Source of the DNA: Nucisporomicrobium flavum
Lineage (GTDB): Bacteria > Actinomycetota > Actinomycetes > Mycobacteriales > Micromonosporaceae
Direction: 5' to 3'
Length of the DNA: 64,000 nt
Assembly (NCBI RefSeq): GCF_016464385.1
Contig: NZ_JADMLH010000006.1
Location: 372,001 to 436,000 of the forward strand
Shown here: piece after piece, positions 25,544 through 33,971 of the stretch
How the letters are laid out: every line of letters starts with the position of its first letter
How positions within the stretch are numbered: position 1 is the first letter of the stretch
Translations under genes and position numbers: made by a program
The notes under the pieces: generated by a model
Database searches by the model: none
Seen by the model: the letters and a program-made list of their open reading frames with translations, nothing else
Told to the model about the DNA's origin: nothing

Positions 25544-26581
25544 CTACTCCTGGGCCTTGCCCCCGGTGATCCGGGAGACGACGAGGGCGATGATGATGAT
25601 CGCGCCGTTGAGCGCGCCGATCCACTGTGCCGGTACGCCGGCGAGGGTCAGCACGTTCTGGATCATGAAGAGCAGCAGGATGCCGGTGAACGCGCCGAAC
25701 ATCGTCCCCTTGCCGCCGTTGAGGCTGACGCCACCGATGACGGCGGCGGCGAAGACGGTGAAGATGGCCCCGTTGCCCTGCGACGCCGCCACGGAGGCGA
25801 GCCGGCCGGAGAGCATGAGCCCGCCGAGCGCGGCGAGGGTACTGGCACCCACCAGCGCGATCCACAGCACGCGGTCGGTACGGATGCCCGCCGCCTTCGC
25901 CGCGTCGACGTTGCCGCCGATCGCGTACAGGGAACGGCCGAAGCCGGTGTAGCCCAGCAGGACGATGCCCGCCACGAAGGCGACGACGCAGATCCAGATC
26001 GATGCCGGGACGCCGAACCAGACCGCGGTACCCGGGTACATCATCGACTCCGGCAGGTTGAAGAACGTCTGGCCGCCGGAGATCCCGGTGAGCAGGCCCC
26101 GCAGGACGATCAGCATGCCCAGCGTCACGATGAACCCGTGCAGCCCGAACCGGACGATCAGCGCCGCGTTCGCGACGCCGATGAGCGTGCCGGCCAGCAG
26201 CGTGACCGGGATCGCCCACGCGCCGGGGAGCAGCCCGGTGCCGTGGCCGGCGCCCGGCGCGACGGTCAGCCAGGCCGCGACGCCCGGCGCGAGGCCGAAG
26301 GTGGACTCGAGTGACAGGTCCATCTTGCCGGCGACCAGGACCATCGTCTGTGCCAGCACGAGCAGCGCGATCTCGGACATGGTCTGCCCGATGTTGATCA
26401 GATTATCGGGCTGCAGGAAGACCGGGTTGACGATCTGGCCGACGATGGCGATCAGCACGATCGCCGGCACCAGGGCCAGGTCCCGCAGCCGGGCGACGGT
26501 CAGCCGTCCCCCCGTACGGCGCGGTGCTCGTCCGGCCGCCGGAGTGGCGCCGTCGGCGGTGGCGGTCACGGTCTCAGACAT
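25544..26581 (-). CDS. Sugar ABC transporter permease (RbsC type, CUT2)
   Basis: A 345-residue multi-span permease of the BPD_transp_2 family. Hydrophobic helices include LALVPAIVLIAIVGQIVNPV; the family marker GKMDLSLESTFGLAPGVAAW replaces the usual GGIDLSVG. The late GYTGFGRSLYAIGGN and GGVSLNGGKGTMFGA motifs are typical. Its start overlaps the ATPase gene by 8 bases. CUT2 systems carry monosaccharides such as ribose, rhamnose or fucose; the operon's dehydratase and lactonase suggest L-fucose. Confidence 0.9.
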   Translation of the reverse strand: MSETVTATADGATPAAGRAPRRTGGRLTVARLRDLALVPAIVLIAIVGQIVNPVFLQPDNLINIGQTMSEIALLVLAQTMVLVAGKMDLSLESTFGLAPGVAAWLTVAPGAGHGTGLLPGAWAIPVTLLAGTLIGVANAALIVRFGLHGFIVTLGMLIVLRGLLTGISGGQTFFNLPESMMYPGTAVWFGVPASIWICVVAFVAGIVLLGYTGFGRSLYAIGGNVDAAKAAGIRTDRVLWIALVGASTLAALGGLMLSGRLASVAASQGNGAIFTVFAAAVIGGVSLNGGKGTMFGAFTGILLLFMIQNVLTLAGVPAQWIGALNGAIIIIALVVSRITGGKAQE

Positions 26582-28088
26582 CGGCGGTCAGTCCTTCCAT
26601 CGCGGCCACCAGGTCCCGGTCACGCCAGCCGCCGGGCATCCCGGCGACGATCCGGCCCTGGAACATCACCAGGACTCGGTCGCACAGACGCAGGTCGTCG
26701 AGCTCGTCGGAGGCCACGACCGCGCCGGTGCCGGCCGCGGCGACCTGGTCGACCTTGTCGAGAAGGAACTGCTTCGACCGTACGTCCACGCCCGCCGTGG
26801 GCGTGATGAGCACGAGCACCGTGGGATCGTTGGCGAGGGCACGGGCCATGACGACCTTCTGCTGGTTGCCGCCGGAGAGGCCGGAGACGGGCAGCTCCGG
26901 GCCGGGGGTCTTGATGGCCAGGGCGTCGATCAGGGTGCCGGCGATCGCATCCCGGCGGCGGGTGCTGAGAAAGCCCGCGGCTCCGAGCCGTTCCGGGATG
27001 GTCAGGGTGGTGTTGTCGGCGATCGACATACCGGCGACCAGGCCCTGCCGGTGGCGGTCCTGCGGCACGAACCCGACCCCGCCGGCCAGGGCGTCACCGA
27101 CGTCACCGGGGCGCGGGACGCGGCCGGCGACCGTGACCGTGCCGGCGTCGGGGGCGCGGAGCCCGACGATGGTCTCGGCCAGCTCGGTCTTGCCGCTGCC
27201 GCCGGCGCCCGCCAGTCCGACGATCTCGCCGGCGGCCACCTGGAACGAGATGTCGTCGTACCGGCCGCTCAGGCTCAGACCCGCCACGTCGAGGACGACG
27301 TCCCGGTCCCCGGCCGGCGCCCTCCTCGTCCGCGGAAGGTCGAGCGCCGTGGCCTCGCCGGTCATGGCGGCGACGAGGTCGGCGTGCGGCAGGTCGGCGA
27401 CCGGCGCGGTGACGATGTGCCGGGCATCGCGGAAGACGGTCACCATGTCGCAGATCTCGTAGATCTCCTGCAGGTGGTGGCTGATGAACAGGAACGTGAC
27501 GCCCTGGGCCTGCAGGTCGCGGATGCGGGCGAACAGCCTCGCGATCGCGGCGGCGTCCAGCTGGGCGGTCGGTTCGTCGAGGATGATGAACCGGGCCCCG
27601 AACGACAGCGCCCGGGCGATCTCCACGAATTGGCGCTCCTCGACGCTCAGGTCCTTCGCCGTGGCGCCGACGTCCACCTCGACGGACCAGGCGGCCAGCA
27701 GCTCCCGGGCGCGCCGGTGCAGCGAACGCCAGCTGATCAGTCCGCTGCGGCCCCGGTCGTACCGGTTGAGCAGCAGGTTCTCGGCCACGGTGAGCTGCGG
27801 GATGATCGTGGACCGCTGATAGACGCACGCCACGTGGCGCCGCCAGGCGTCCCGGTCGGACAGCCGCGGTGCCGGCGCGCCGCCGAACCGGACCTCTCCC
27901 GCGTCGGCGGCCTGCAGTCCCGTCAGGATCGACACGAGAGTGGATTTGCCGGCGCCGTTGCGCCCGACGAGCGCGTGGGTCTCCCCCGGCAGCACCCGGA
28001 GGTGGGCCCCGTCGAGCGCCGTCGTGGAGCCGTACCGCTTGGAGATGTTCGTCGCCTCCGTGACGGGCTGCTTCTCGTTACCGCTCAT
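26574..28088 (-). CDS. Sugar ABC transporter ATPase, tandem NBDs (RbsA type)
   Basis: A 504-residue double ABC protein. NBD1: Walker A GRNGAGKST (43-50), signature LSVEERQ, Walker B ILDEPTAQLD (169-178). NBD2: Walker A GAGGSGKTE (294-302), signature LSGGNQQ (404-410), but Walker B reads LVLITPTAGVD, with Ile428-Thr429 in place of Asp-Glu. Only the first site is therefore likely to hydrolyse ATP. Asymmetry of this kind occurs in some actinobacterial CUT2 ATPases. It is coupled to the permease and lies 25 bases after the binding protein. Confidence 0.9.
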   Translation of the reverse strand: MSGNEKQPVTEATNISKRYGSTTALDGAHLRVLPGETHALVGRNGAGKSTLVSILTGLQAADAGEVRFGGAPAPRLSDRDAWRRHVACVYQRSTIIPQLTVAENLLLNRYDRGRSGLISWRSLHRRARELLAAWSVEVDVGATAKDLSVEERQFVEIARALSFGARFIILDEPTAQLDAAAIARLFARIRDLQAQGVTFLFISHHLQEIYEICDMVTVFRDARHIVTAPVADLPHADLVAAMTGEATALDLPRTRRAPAGDRDVVLDVAGLSLSGRYDDISFQVAAGEIVGLAGAGGSGKTELAETIVGLRAPDAGTVTVAGRVPRPGDVGDALAGGVGFVPQDRHRQGLVAGMSIADNTTLTIPERLGAAGFLSTRRRDAIAGTLIDALAIKTPGPELPVSGLSGGNQQKVVMARALANDPTVLVLITPTAGVDVRSKQFLLDKVDQVAAAGTGAVVASDELDDLRLCDRVLVMFQGRIVAGMPGGWRDRDLVAAMEGLTADV

Positions 28089-28113
28089 GCGCCTGCGTCC
28101 TCCCTGCGGCCGG

Positions 28114-29175
28114 TCAGCCGATGTTGTTGCCCCACAGGGACTTGTCGTCCGGCTTGACGCTCGGTACGCCCCCGTGCTTCTCGCCGCTCGCGGTGACCAG
28201 CGGCGCGGAGAGCTGGTCCTCGAGCACCCCGTCGCGTACCTGGAGGATGGTGCTGTCGTGGTCCGTCGGACCCGGCTGGAACGTCTTGCCGTCGATGGCG
28301 GCCTTGAGGTAGAAGAGCGCGTACTTGGCGTAGAGGTCGGCCGGCTGGGAGACGGTGGCGTCGATGTTCCCGGCGGCGATCTCCTTCAGCTCCTGGGGGA
28401 TGCCGTCGTTGGAGACGACGAAGACGTGCTTCGGGTCGCTCGGCGGCACGAGCAGGCCGCGCTGCTTCAGCAGCTGGAGGGTGCCGGCCAGGGCGAAGCT
28501 GGACTGCATGTAGACACCCCTGATGTCCGGGTGCTCGGTCAGCCGGATCTGCAGCTTCTGCGATGCGGTGGCACCGTCCCAGTTCGTGGCCTCACCGAAG
28601 ACCGTGATTCCCGGATAGTTCTTCTTCATGCAGTCGTTGAACGCCTCGGTACGGTCCCGGCCGTTGATGGACGCCAGGTCCCCCTCCAGCATGACGACCT
28701 TGCCGGCGCCCTTGAGGCTGCTGCCCAGGAACTGACAGGCCTTCTCGCCGTACGCGCGGTTGTCGGCGCGCACGACCATGAAGACCTTGCCCTGATCCGG
28801 GCGGGTGTCGATGCTGACCACCGGGATCTTCTTGGCCTCCAACGACTGCAGCGCCGGCGCGATGGCGGCGGTGTCCTGCGGTGCCATGGCGATGCCCTTG
28901 ACCCCCTGGCTGATGAACGACTGCACGTTGGAGGTCAGCTTTGCGACGTCGTTCTGCGAGTTCGTGGTCTTCAGGTTCAACCCGAGCTCGGTCGCGAACT
29001 GGGGCGTGTACTTGATGTAGGAGTTCCAGAAGTCGGTGTCCGACCGGGGATAGTCGACGCCGACGACGGCGGCGGCGCCGTCCCCGGTCGTCGCATCGTC
29101 GCCGCCGCAGGCGGTCGACAGCGAGGCGGCGGACAGCAGGACTGCCGCTGTAGCGGCGATGCTTCTCAGGTTCAT
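28114..29175 (-). CDS. Sugar-binding lipoprotein (CUT2, periplasmic-binding-protein type I)
   Basis: A 353-residue lipoprotein. The signal peptide MNLRSIAATAAVLLSAASLS is followed by lipobox STAC. It has the Peripla_BP_4 fold: VVGVDYPRSDTDFWNSYIKY, GVKGIAMAPQDTAAIAPAL, KIPVVSIDTRPD and VFVVSNDGIPQELKEIAAG. GGGAG precedes ATG 29175, which overlaps the dehydratase stop by one base (TGATG). It should capture a monosaccharide, by context L-fucose or a close relative, and deliver it to the RbsA/RbsC-type channel. Confidence 0.9.
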   Translation of the reverse strand: MNLRSIAATAAVLLSAASLSTACGGDDATTGDGAAAVVGVDYPRSDTDFWNSYIKYTPQFATELGLNLKTTNSQNDVAKLTSNVQSFISQGVKGIAMAPQDTAAIAPALQSLEAKKIPVVSIDTRPDQGKVFMVVRADNRAYGEKACQFLGSSLKGAGKVVMLEGDLASINGRDRTEAFNDCMKKNYPGITVFGEATNWDGATASQKLQIRLTEHPDIRGVYMQSSFALAGTLQLLKQRGLLVPPSDPKHVFVVSNDGIPQELKEIAAGNIDATVSQPADLYAKYALFYLKAAIDGKTFQPGPTDHDSTILQVRDGVLEDQLSAPLVTASGEKHGGVPSVKPDDKSLWGNNIG

Positions 29176-30509
29176 CACGACTCCCTGTTCCGAACCGGCC
29201 GGTCCCTCGTCGCTTGCGCGTTCCACTGAGGTCCCGTGGGGAAGGTGTGTGCCGCCACGGACGCCGGGTGCATCCGCGCCCCGATGCCGGGGGCCTCCGG
29301 CGCGACGTAGCGTCCGTTCCGGATGACCACCGGATCCACGAAGTGCTGGTGCAGGTGGTCGACGTACTCGATGACCCGGCCGGCTGTGCTGCCGCTGACC
29401 GCCACGTAGTCGAACATCGCGAGGTGCTGGACCATCTCGCACAGGCCGACGCCGCCGGCGTGCGGGCAGACCGGCACTCCGAACTTCGCGGCCAGGAGCA
29501 GGATCGCGAGGTTCTCGTTCACGCCGGCCACCCGGGCGGCGTCCAGCTGCAGAACGTCGATCGCCCCGGCCTGCAACAGCTGCTTGAACATGACCTGGTT
29601 GGCACAGTGCTCGCCGGTGGCGACCTTGATCGGTGCCACCGCAGCGCGGATCGCGGCATGGCCGAGCACGTCGTCCGGGAACGTCGGTTCCTCGATCCAG
29701 TACGGGTCGTACGGTGCCAGCGCCGCCAGGCTGGCGATCGCCTGCTCGACGCCCCAGGCCTGATTGGCGTCGATCGCGATCGGGATGCCGGCGCCCACCG
29801 CCTCCCGGGCCAGGGCCATCCGCCGCAGGTCCGCGTCGCTGTCGGCGCCGACCTTCAGCTTGATCAGGCGGAATCCGTCGGCCACCGCCTCCCGGGACAG
29901 GCGGACCAGCTTCTCGTCGCTGTAGCCGAGCCAGCCGGGAGTCGTGGTGTACGCGGGGTAGCCATGGGCGAGCAGGTCCTGCTGCCGCTGGTTCCGCCCC
30001 GGCTGAGCTCTCTGCAGGATGTCGAGCGCCTCCTCCGGGGTGAGCGCGTCGCGCAGGTACCGGAAGTCCACGAGCTCCACCAGGTGCGCCGGGGACATGT
30101 CGGCCAGCAGGCGCCACAGGGGTTTTCCCTCGCGGCGGGCGTACAGGTCCCATGTCGCGTTGACGATGGCACCGGCGGCCATGTGGATCGCGCCCTTGTG
30201 CGGGCCGAGCCATCGCAACTGGCTGTCGCCGGTCAGCCGCTCGGAGAACGCGCGCAGGTCGCCCAAGACCTCGGCGACGGGCAGTCCCACCACCAGCGGC
30301 GTCAGCGCCCGGATCGCGGCGACCTGGACGTCGTTGCCGCGCCCGACGGTGAAGGCGAGCGCGAACCCCTGCTCGCCGTCGCTGGTGCGGATGGTCACGT
30401 ACGCCGCCGAGTAGTCCGGCTCCGGATTCATCGCGTCGGATCCGTCGAGCTCACGGGAGGTCGGGAACCGGACGTCGACGGCGTCCACCGCGGTGATCAC
30501 CTCGGCCAT
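29175..30509 (-). CDS. fucD: L-fuconate dehydratase
   Basis: A 444-residue enolase-superfamily protein with the diagnostic N-terminus DGSDAMNPEPDYSAAYV. Catalytic set: KLK (K217, K219), D247 (IDANQ), E273/E274 (IEEP), E300 (TGEHC) and H350 (CPHAGG). These positions agree with those described for the Xanthomonas L-fuconate dehydratase. It converts L-fuconate to 2-keto-3-deoxy-L-fuconate. AAGGGA precedes ATG 30509. It leads an operon with a CUT2 transporter and lactonase, so uptake, lactone opening and dehydration are encoded together. The aldolase or hydrolase needed to split the product is not in the window. Confidence 0.92.
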   Translation of the reverse strand: MAEVITAVDAVDVRFPTSRELDGSDAMNPEPDYSAAYVTIRTSDGEQGFALAFTVGRGNDVQVAAIRALTPLVVGLPVAEVLGDLRAFSERLTGDSQLRWLGPHKGAIHMAAGAIVNATWDLYARREGKPLWRLLADMSPAHLVELVDFRYLRDALTPEEALDILQRAQPGRNQRQQDLLAHGYPAYTTTPGWLGYSDEKLVRLSREAVADGFRLIKLKVGADSDADLRRMALAREAVGAGIPIAIDANQAWGVEQAIASLAALAPYDPYWIEEPTFPDDVLGHAAIRAAVAPIKVATGEHCANQVMFKQLLQAGAIDVLQLDAARVAGVNENLAILLLAAKFGVPVCPHAGGVGLCEMVQHLAMFDYVAVSGSTAGRVIEYVDHLHQHFVDPVVIRNGRYVAPEAPGIGARMHPASVAAHTFPTGPQWNAQATRDRPVRNRES

Positions 30510-30545
30510 GGCCACATCCCTTCGCATCGGGAGCCATGGGATGTC

Positions 30546-30577
30546 TTTATAATCGCCGGCCGTCGCCACGTCTAGAC
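30546..30577 (-). promoter_or_regulatory. fucD promoter overlapping a palindrome
   Basis: On the minus strand, TAGACG (30569-30574) and TATAAA (30546-30551) are separated by 17 bases, a good sigma-70-type promoter for the fucD operon, with an expected start about 30 bases before the ATG. The -35 lies within the perfect palindrome GTCTAGAC (30570-30577), a plausible operator for the divergent GntR3. Confidence 0.6.
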
Positions 30578-30669
30578 ACGTCGATGAAATACGCCGATAA
30601 CATCCTGTTGTTCCGAGCAGTGGGCCTACAAAGATCTCGAGACATGGGATGGCTGGTACCGTGGCGCCC

Positions 30670-31374
30670 ATGTCGCAGACCGACAAGGCGCTGACCCGCC
30701 TCCGCGAGATGATCCAGTCCGGGGAGCTGCCGCCGGGGTCCCAGCTGCCGCCCGAGCAGGAGCTCGCCTCGGAGCTCGGCGTGGGCCGGAACATCATGCG
30801 TGAGGCCGTCCGCGCACTGGTGGCCGCCCGCGTGCTCGAGGTGCGGCGCGGCAACGGCACCTTCGTCACCAGCCTCGAGCCACGCCTCCTGCTGCAGGGC
30901 ATCAGCAGCGCGGTGGAGTTGCTGCGCGGCGCGACCATGCTGGAGCTGACCGAGGTGCGCCGGCTGTTCGAGAGCGCGGCCACCGGCCTGGCCGCCAGCC
31001 GCATGTCGCCCCGGCAGCTCGCCGAGGTCCGGGGTCATCTCGAGGCCATGCGCGCGGCCGCCAACGACGTGGAGCTGCTCAACCAGCACGACGCCGCGTT
31101 CCACCGCGCGGTGGTCGCCGCGACGGGCAACGAGACCCTGTCCACGGTTCTCGACGGCATCTCCAGCCGTACGCTGCGTGCGCGGGTGTGGCGCGGGCTC
31201 GTCGACGCCGACGCGGCCGACCGGACGTTGCGCGAACACGAGGCGATCTACGACGCGCTGGCCGCGGGCGACCCCATCCGGGCGCAGGCCGCCGCGTTGA
31301 TGCACATCACCACCACCGAGAACTGGCTACGCGCCCACCTGCGCGACGACACCGACCTGCCGAGCGGCCCCTGA
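30670..31374 (+). CDS. FadR-subfamily GntR transcriptional regulator (GntR3)
   Basis: A 234-residue regulator: wHTH with SGELPPGSQLPPEQELASEL and IMREAVRALVAARVLEVRRG, then an FCD domain (EVRRLFESAATGLAASRMSP, HDAAFHRAVVAATGNETLS, REHEAIYDALAAGDP). It is divergent from fucD with a palindrome between them, the classic setting for a local regulator of that operon. ATG 30670 is chosen by family alignment; ATG 30649 is in frame, and neither has a strong ribosome site. It converges on the beta-helix gene with 9 bases between stops. Confidence 0.88.
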   Translation: MSQTDKALTRLREMIQSGELPPGSQLPPEQELASELGVGRNIMREAVRALVAARVLEVRRGNGTFVTSLEPRLLLQGISSAVELLRGATMLELTEVRRLFESAATGLAASRMSPRQLAEVRGHLEAMRAAANDVELLNQHDAAFHRAVVAATGNETLSTVLDGISSRTLRARVWRGLVDADAADRTLREHEAIYDALAAGDPIRAQAAALMHITTTENWLRAHLRDDTDLPSGP

Positions 31375-31383
31375 CCCGTCCGC

Positions 31384-33750
31384 TCACCCGACGGTCCATC
31401 GCTGGTTGGCGCCGCCGTGGCACGCCCAGAGGTTGATCTTCGTGCCGTTGGCGGTACCCGCTCCGACGGCGTCGAGGCACAGCCCGGACTGGACGCCCGT
31501 GATCGTTCCGTCGGCATTGAGGTTCCACTGCTGGTTCGTCTGGCTGTTGCAGTCCCAGACGATGGCGGCGGTGCCGTTTGCGGTGCCCTGCCCGCTGGCG
31601 TCCAGGCACTTGGTGCCGCCGTACACGGCCAGCTGTCTGCCGGACGTGTAGGTCCACGTCTGGTTCGTCGCACCGGTGCAGTCCCACAGCTGGGTCTGGG
31701 TGCCGTTGGTGGTGGTCGCGCCCGGCACCTCCAGGCATCGACCGGACTGGGCACCCACGACTCGCGTGCCCTGCGGAGTGCTGCCGCCCTGCGGTCCGGC
31801 CGAAGCCATCACGGCCTGGGCGCCCGCCGGCCAGTTCCCGTTGGTGACCGTGACGTTGTTGTTCACGACGTTGCCGCGGTCGCCGTTGGTCACGTTGGTG
31901 CTGCTGCTGCTCGCCCAGTTTCCGGCGACGGTGAAATTGCCCATGTTCTCGCCACCCCAGTAGTTAGCGGTGGCCCACGTGCCGACGGCTGAGAAGACAT
32001 TGCCCGTTGCGGCGTAGTACTTCGAGCCCTCGTCGAAATACAACCCGAACCATCCATTCGTACGCAGGCAGTAGTTCCCGTCGATTCGCGCGCCCGGGTT
32101 CCACGACAGCGTGTAGATGCAGCCGCCGTCGGTCATCTGTTGCATCACGTCGTGGATGGAGTTCCCGACGAGCCGGTTGTTGGAGGCCGTGGTAGCCGTG
32201 GTGTACCGGGGCTGATAGTTGTACAGGCCACGGTTCGCGTACTGGTTGCTGCCGCCGGGCTCGTTGGAGCCCCAGCCGTACCCGATGGACATGCCGGAGT
32301 ACGGCAGGTTGTAGACCTCGTTGTGCGACAGGGTCGCGGTGGTGACATAGGTCGTCAGGGTCGCCACGCTGCCCCGGTATTCCAGGCCCAGGTCGTGGAT
32401 GCGGTTGTTGCTGATCGTGATGTCCCGGTTGACCATCCGGGAGTCGGCGGGATGGTGGGCGTCGGCGCGCACGCCGCCCACCACGATCCCGCCGGCCGAG
32501 TTGCGGGCGATCTCCGATCCGGTGACGGTGACGGTTCTCGCGCCGAGGCCGACACCGCTGGCATGGGCGTTCGCGTCGTTGCCGATGCCGATGGCCGTCT
32601 GGCCCAGGTTGACGAACCGGGAGTTGCTGAAGGTGATGGCCTCGGCGGCGGAGACCTGGACCGCGGCGGGCATCTGACTCCAGTGCGGCCGGGTGGCCTC
32701 GAACTGGGTGCAGCCCTCCTGACAGGCGGACAGCGCCGGCCAGTCCCAGTTCCCGGCGAGGTACGCGCCGGTCTGCTGGTCCGCGAAGCCCTGGTTGCTG
32801 CCGGCCCCCAGCCAGCTCGTGCCCGTGAACGTGATCCCGCTGAACGAGATGTGGTGCGCGGGTGCGTCGTACGTGCCACCGACATCCACCAGGGACTGCA
32901 GCGTCGGCATCTCCACGCTGACGGTGCTCAGGTTCTGTCCGGGCAGCGGGGCGTAGTACAGCACCCCGGTCCCGGAGTTGAGATACCACTCCCCCGGCGA
33001 GTCCAGGAACTCGTAGGCGTTGGTGAGGTACAGCGGACCGGCCCGATGGGGGCTGGTGAAGGTGTCGTACCCGAACGTGTTGTTGCTCCAGCCGGGCTGC
33101 TGCATCGTGATGGCGTTCCCGCTGATGTTCTGCACCGACACGTACCGGTCCGTGAACGAGTTGACGCTCTCCATCTGGATCCGGCTCTGATTCGCCAGGT
33201 TGTTGAGGTACGTCAACGCACCGTTGCTGAACCTGAGGCCGGCGGTGGTGGCAGTGAAGTCCGACCGGTTCACCTGCGTACGCGCCCGGGTGGCGATGGC
33301 CCCGTCGACGTAGAGCTGCCGGGTGTCGATCCCGGCGCCGACGTCGGCCCGCCAGATGTTGCGCCCGGCGTCGGCCAGGGTCCACCCTGTGACCGCCCGG
33401 GCGCCACTGATCGCCGGATGCGCCGACGGGGCCGCCTGCCACACCACGGTGTGGCCGTTGGTGCCGGAGTCCTCGGCGGTCAGCCGGAACGGCGCCGACA
33501 GGCGGTACGTCCCGTCGGCCAGCTGGACCACGATGTCGTCGGACATCGCGTCGTTCAGCGACCGTACGGCGGCCTGCGCGCCCGCCAGCGAGCACGGCTG
33601 GGCGGCGGAACACACCGACCCGGTGCCGGACGGGGAAGCGTAGATGGTCGTGGACGCCGCCAGGGCAGGGGTGGACCAGGCGGTGAGTCCCACCGCGGCG
33701 GCCAGCACCGCCGCGGCGACTCCGGCCGGCGTTCGCAGCGCGGACAACAT
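31384..33750 (-). CDS. Secreted right-handed beta-helix protein with C-terminal ricin lectin
   Basis: A 788-residue secreted protein. Sec signal peptide at 1-30 (LAAAVGLTAWSTPALA). Residues 35-640 are parallel beta-helix repeats (DITISNNRIHDLG, TVTGSEIARNSAGGIVVGG, RLVGNSIHDV). The C-terminal 130 residues form a ricin-B lectin with three QxW-type repeats (NQTW, NQQW, NQRW). The catalytic fold may be GH141-like (alpha-L-fucosidase/xylanase) or another polysaccharide-acting helix; no residue decides it. ATG 33750 is chosen since GAGGAG lies 6 bases upstream. Its promoter holds box C of the GntR motif. Confidence 0.82.
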   Translation of the reverse strand: MLSALRTPAGVAAAVLAAAVGLTAWSTPALAASTTIYASPSGTGSVCSAAQPCSLAGAQAAVRSLNDAMSDDIVVQLADGTYRLSAPFRLTAEDSGTNGHTVVWQAAPSAHPAISGARAVTGWTLADAGRNIWRADVGAGIDTRQLYVDGAIATRARTQVNRSDFTATTAGLRFSNGALTYLNNLANQSRIQMESVNSFTDRYVSVQNISGNAITMQQPGWSNNTFGYDTFTSPHRAGPLYLTNAYEFLDSPGEWYLNSGTGVLYYAPLPGQNLSTVSVEMPTLQSLVDVGGTYDAPAHHISFSGITFTGTSWLGAGSNQGFADQQTGAYLAGNWDWPALSACQEGCTQFEATRPHWSQMPAAVQVSAAEAITFSNSRFVNLGQTAIGIGNDANAHASGVGLGARTVTVTGSEIARNSAGGIVVGGVRADAHHPADSRMVNRDITISNNRIHDLGLEYRGSVATLTTYVTTATLSHNEVYNLPYSGMSIGYGWGSNEPGGSNQYANRGLYNYQPRYTTATTASNNRLVGNSIHDVMQQMTDGGCIYTLSWNPGARIDGNYCLRTNGWFGLYFDEGSKYYAATGNVFSAVGTWATANYWGGENMGNFTVAGNWASSSSTNVTNGDRGNVVNNNVTVTNGNWPAGAQAVMASAGPQGGSTPQGTRVVGAQSGRCLEVPGATTTNGTQTQLWDCTGATNQTWTYTSGRQLAVYGGTKCLDASGQGTANGTAAIVWDCNSQTNQQWNLNADGTITGVQSGLCLDAVGAGTANGTKINLWACHGGANQRWTVG

Positions 33751-33776
33751 GGGCATCTCCTCGCGACCATCCATGT

Positions 33777-33826
33777 GACGTATGACGTCCTGCCGGGACG
33801 GTAAGGGCGAATGGAGAAGGTGTCAA
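33777..33826 (-). promoter_or_regulatory. Promoter of the beta-helix gene with box C
   Basis: On the minus strand, a perfect TTGACA (33821-33826) and TACCGT (33798-33803) are separated by 17 bases. Just downstream lies GACGTCATACGTC (33777-33789), matching 11 of 12 bases of the GntR-box consensus. A repressor here would block early elongation. Confidence 0.55.
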
Positions 33827-33971
33827 GAGACGACCATCAATCTGCTAATCATGCTCCGGCGTCTCCGAAATTGGCTGCAGGAAAACCGTAATGGAATCGG
33901 CTCCGCGAGAGTCGTATTGACTGCCGCCGATGCCCAGTCGCATGCTGGCCGGGCGAATCGGAGGGCCGACC

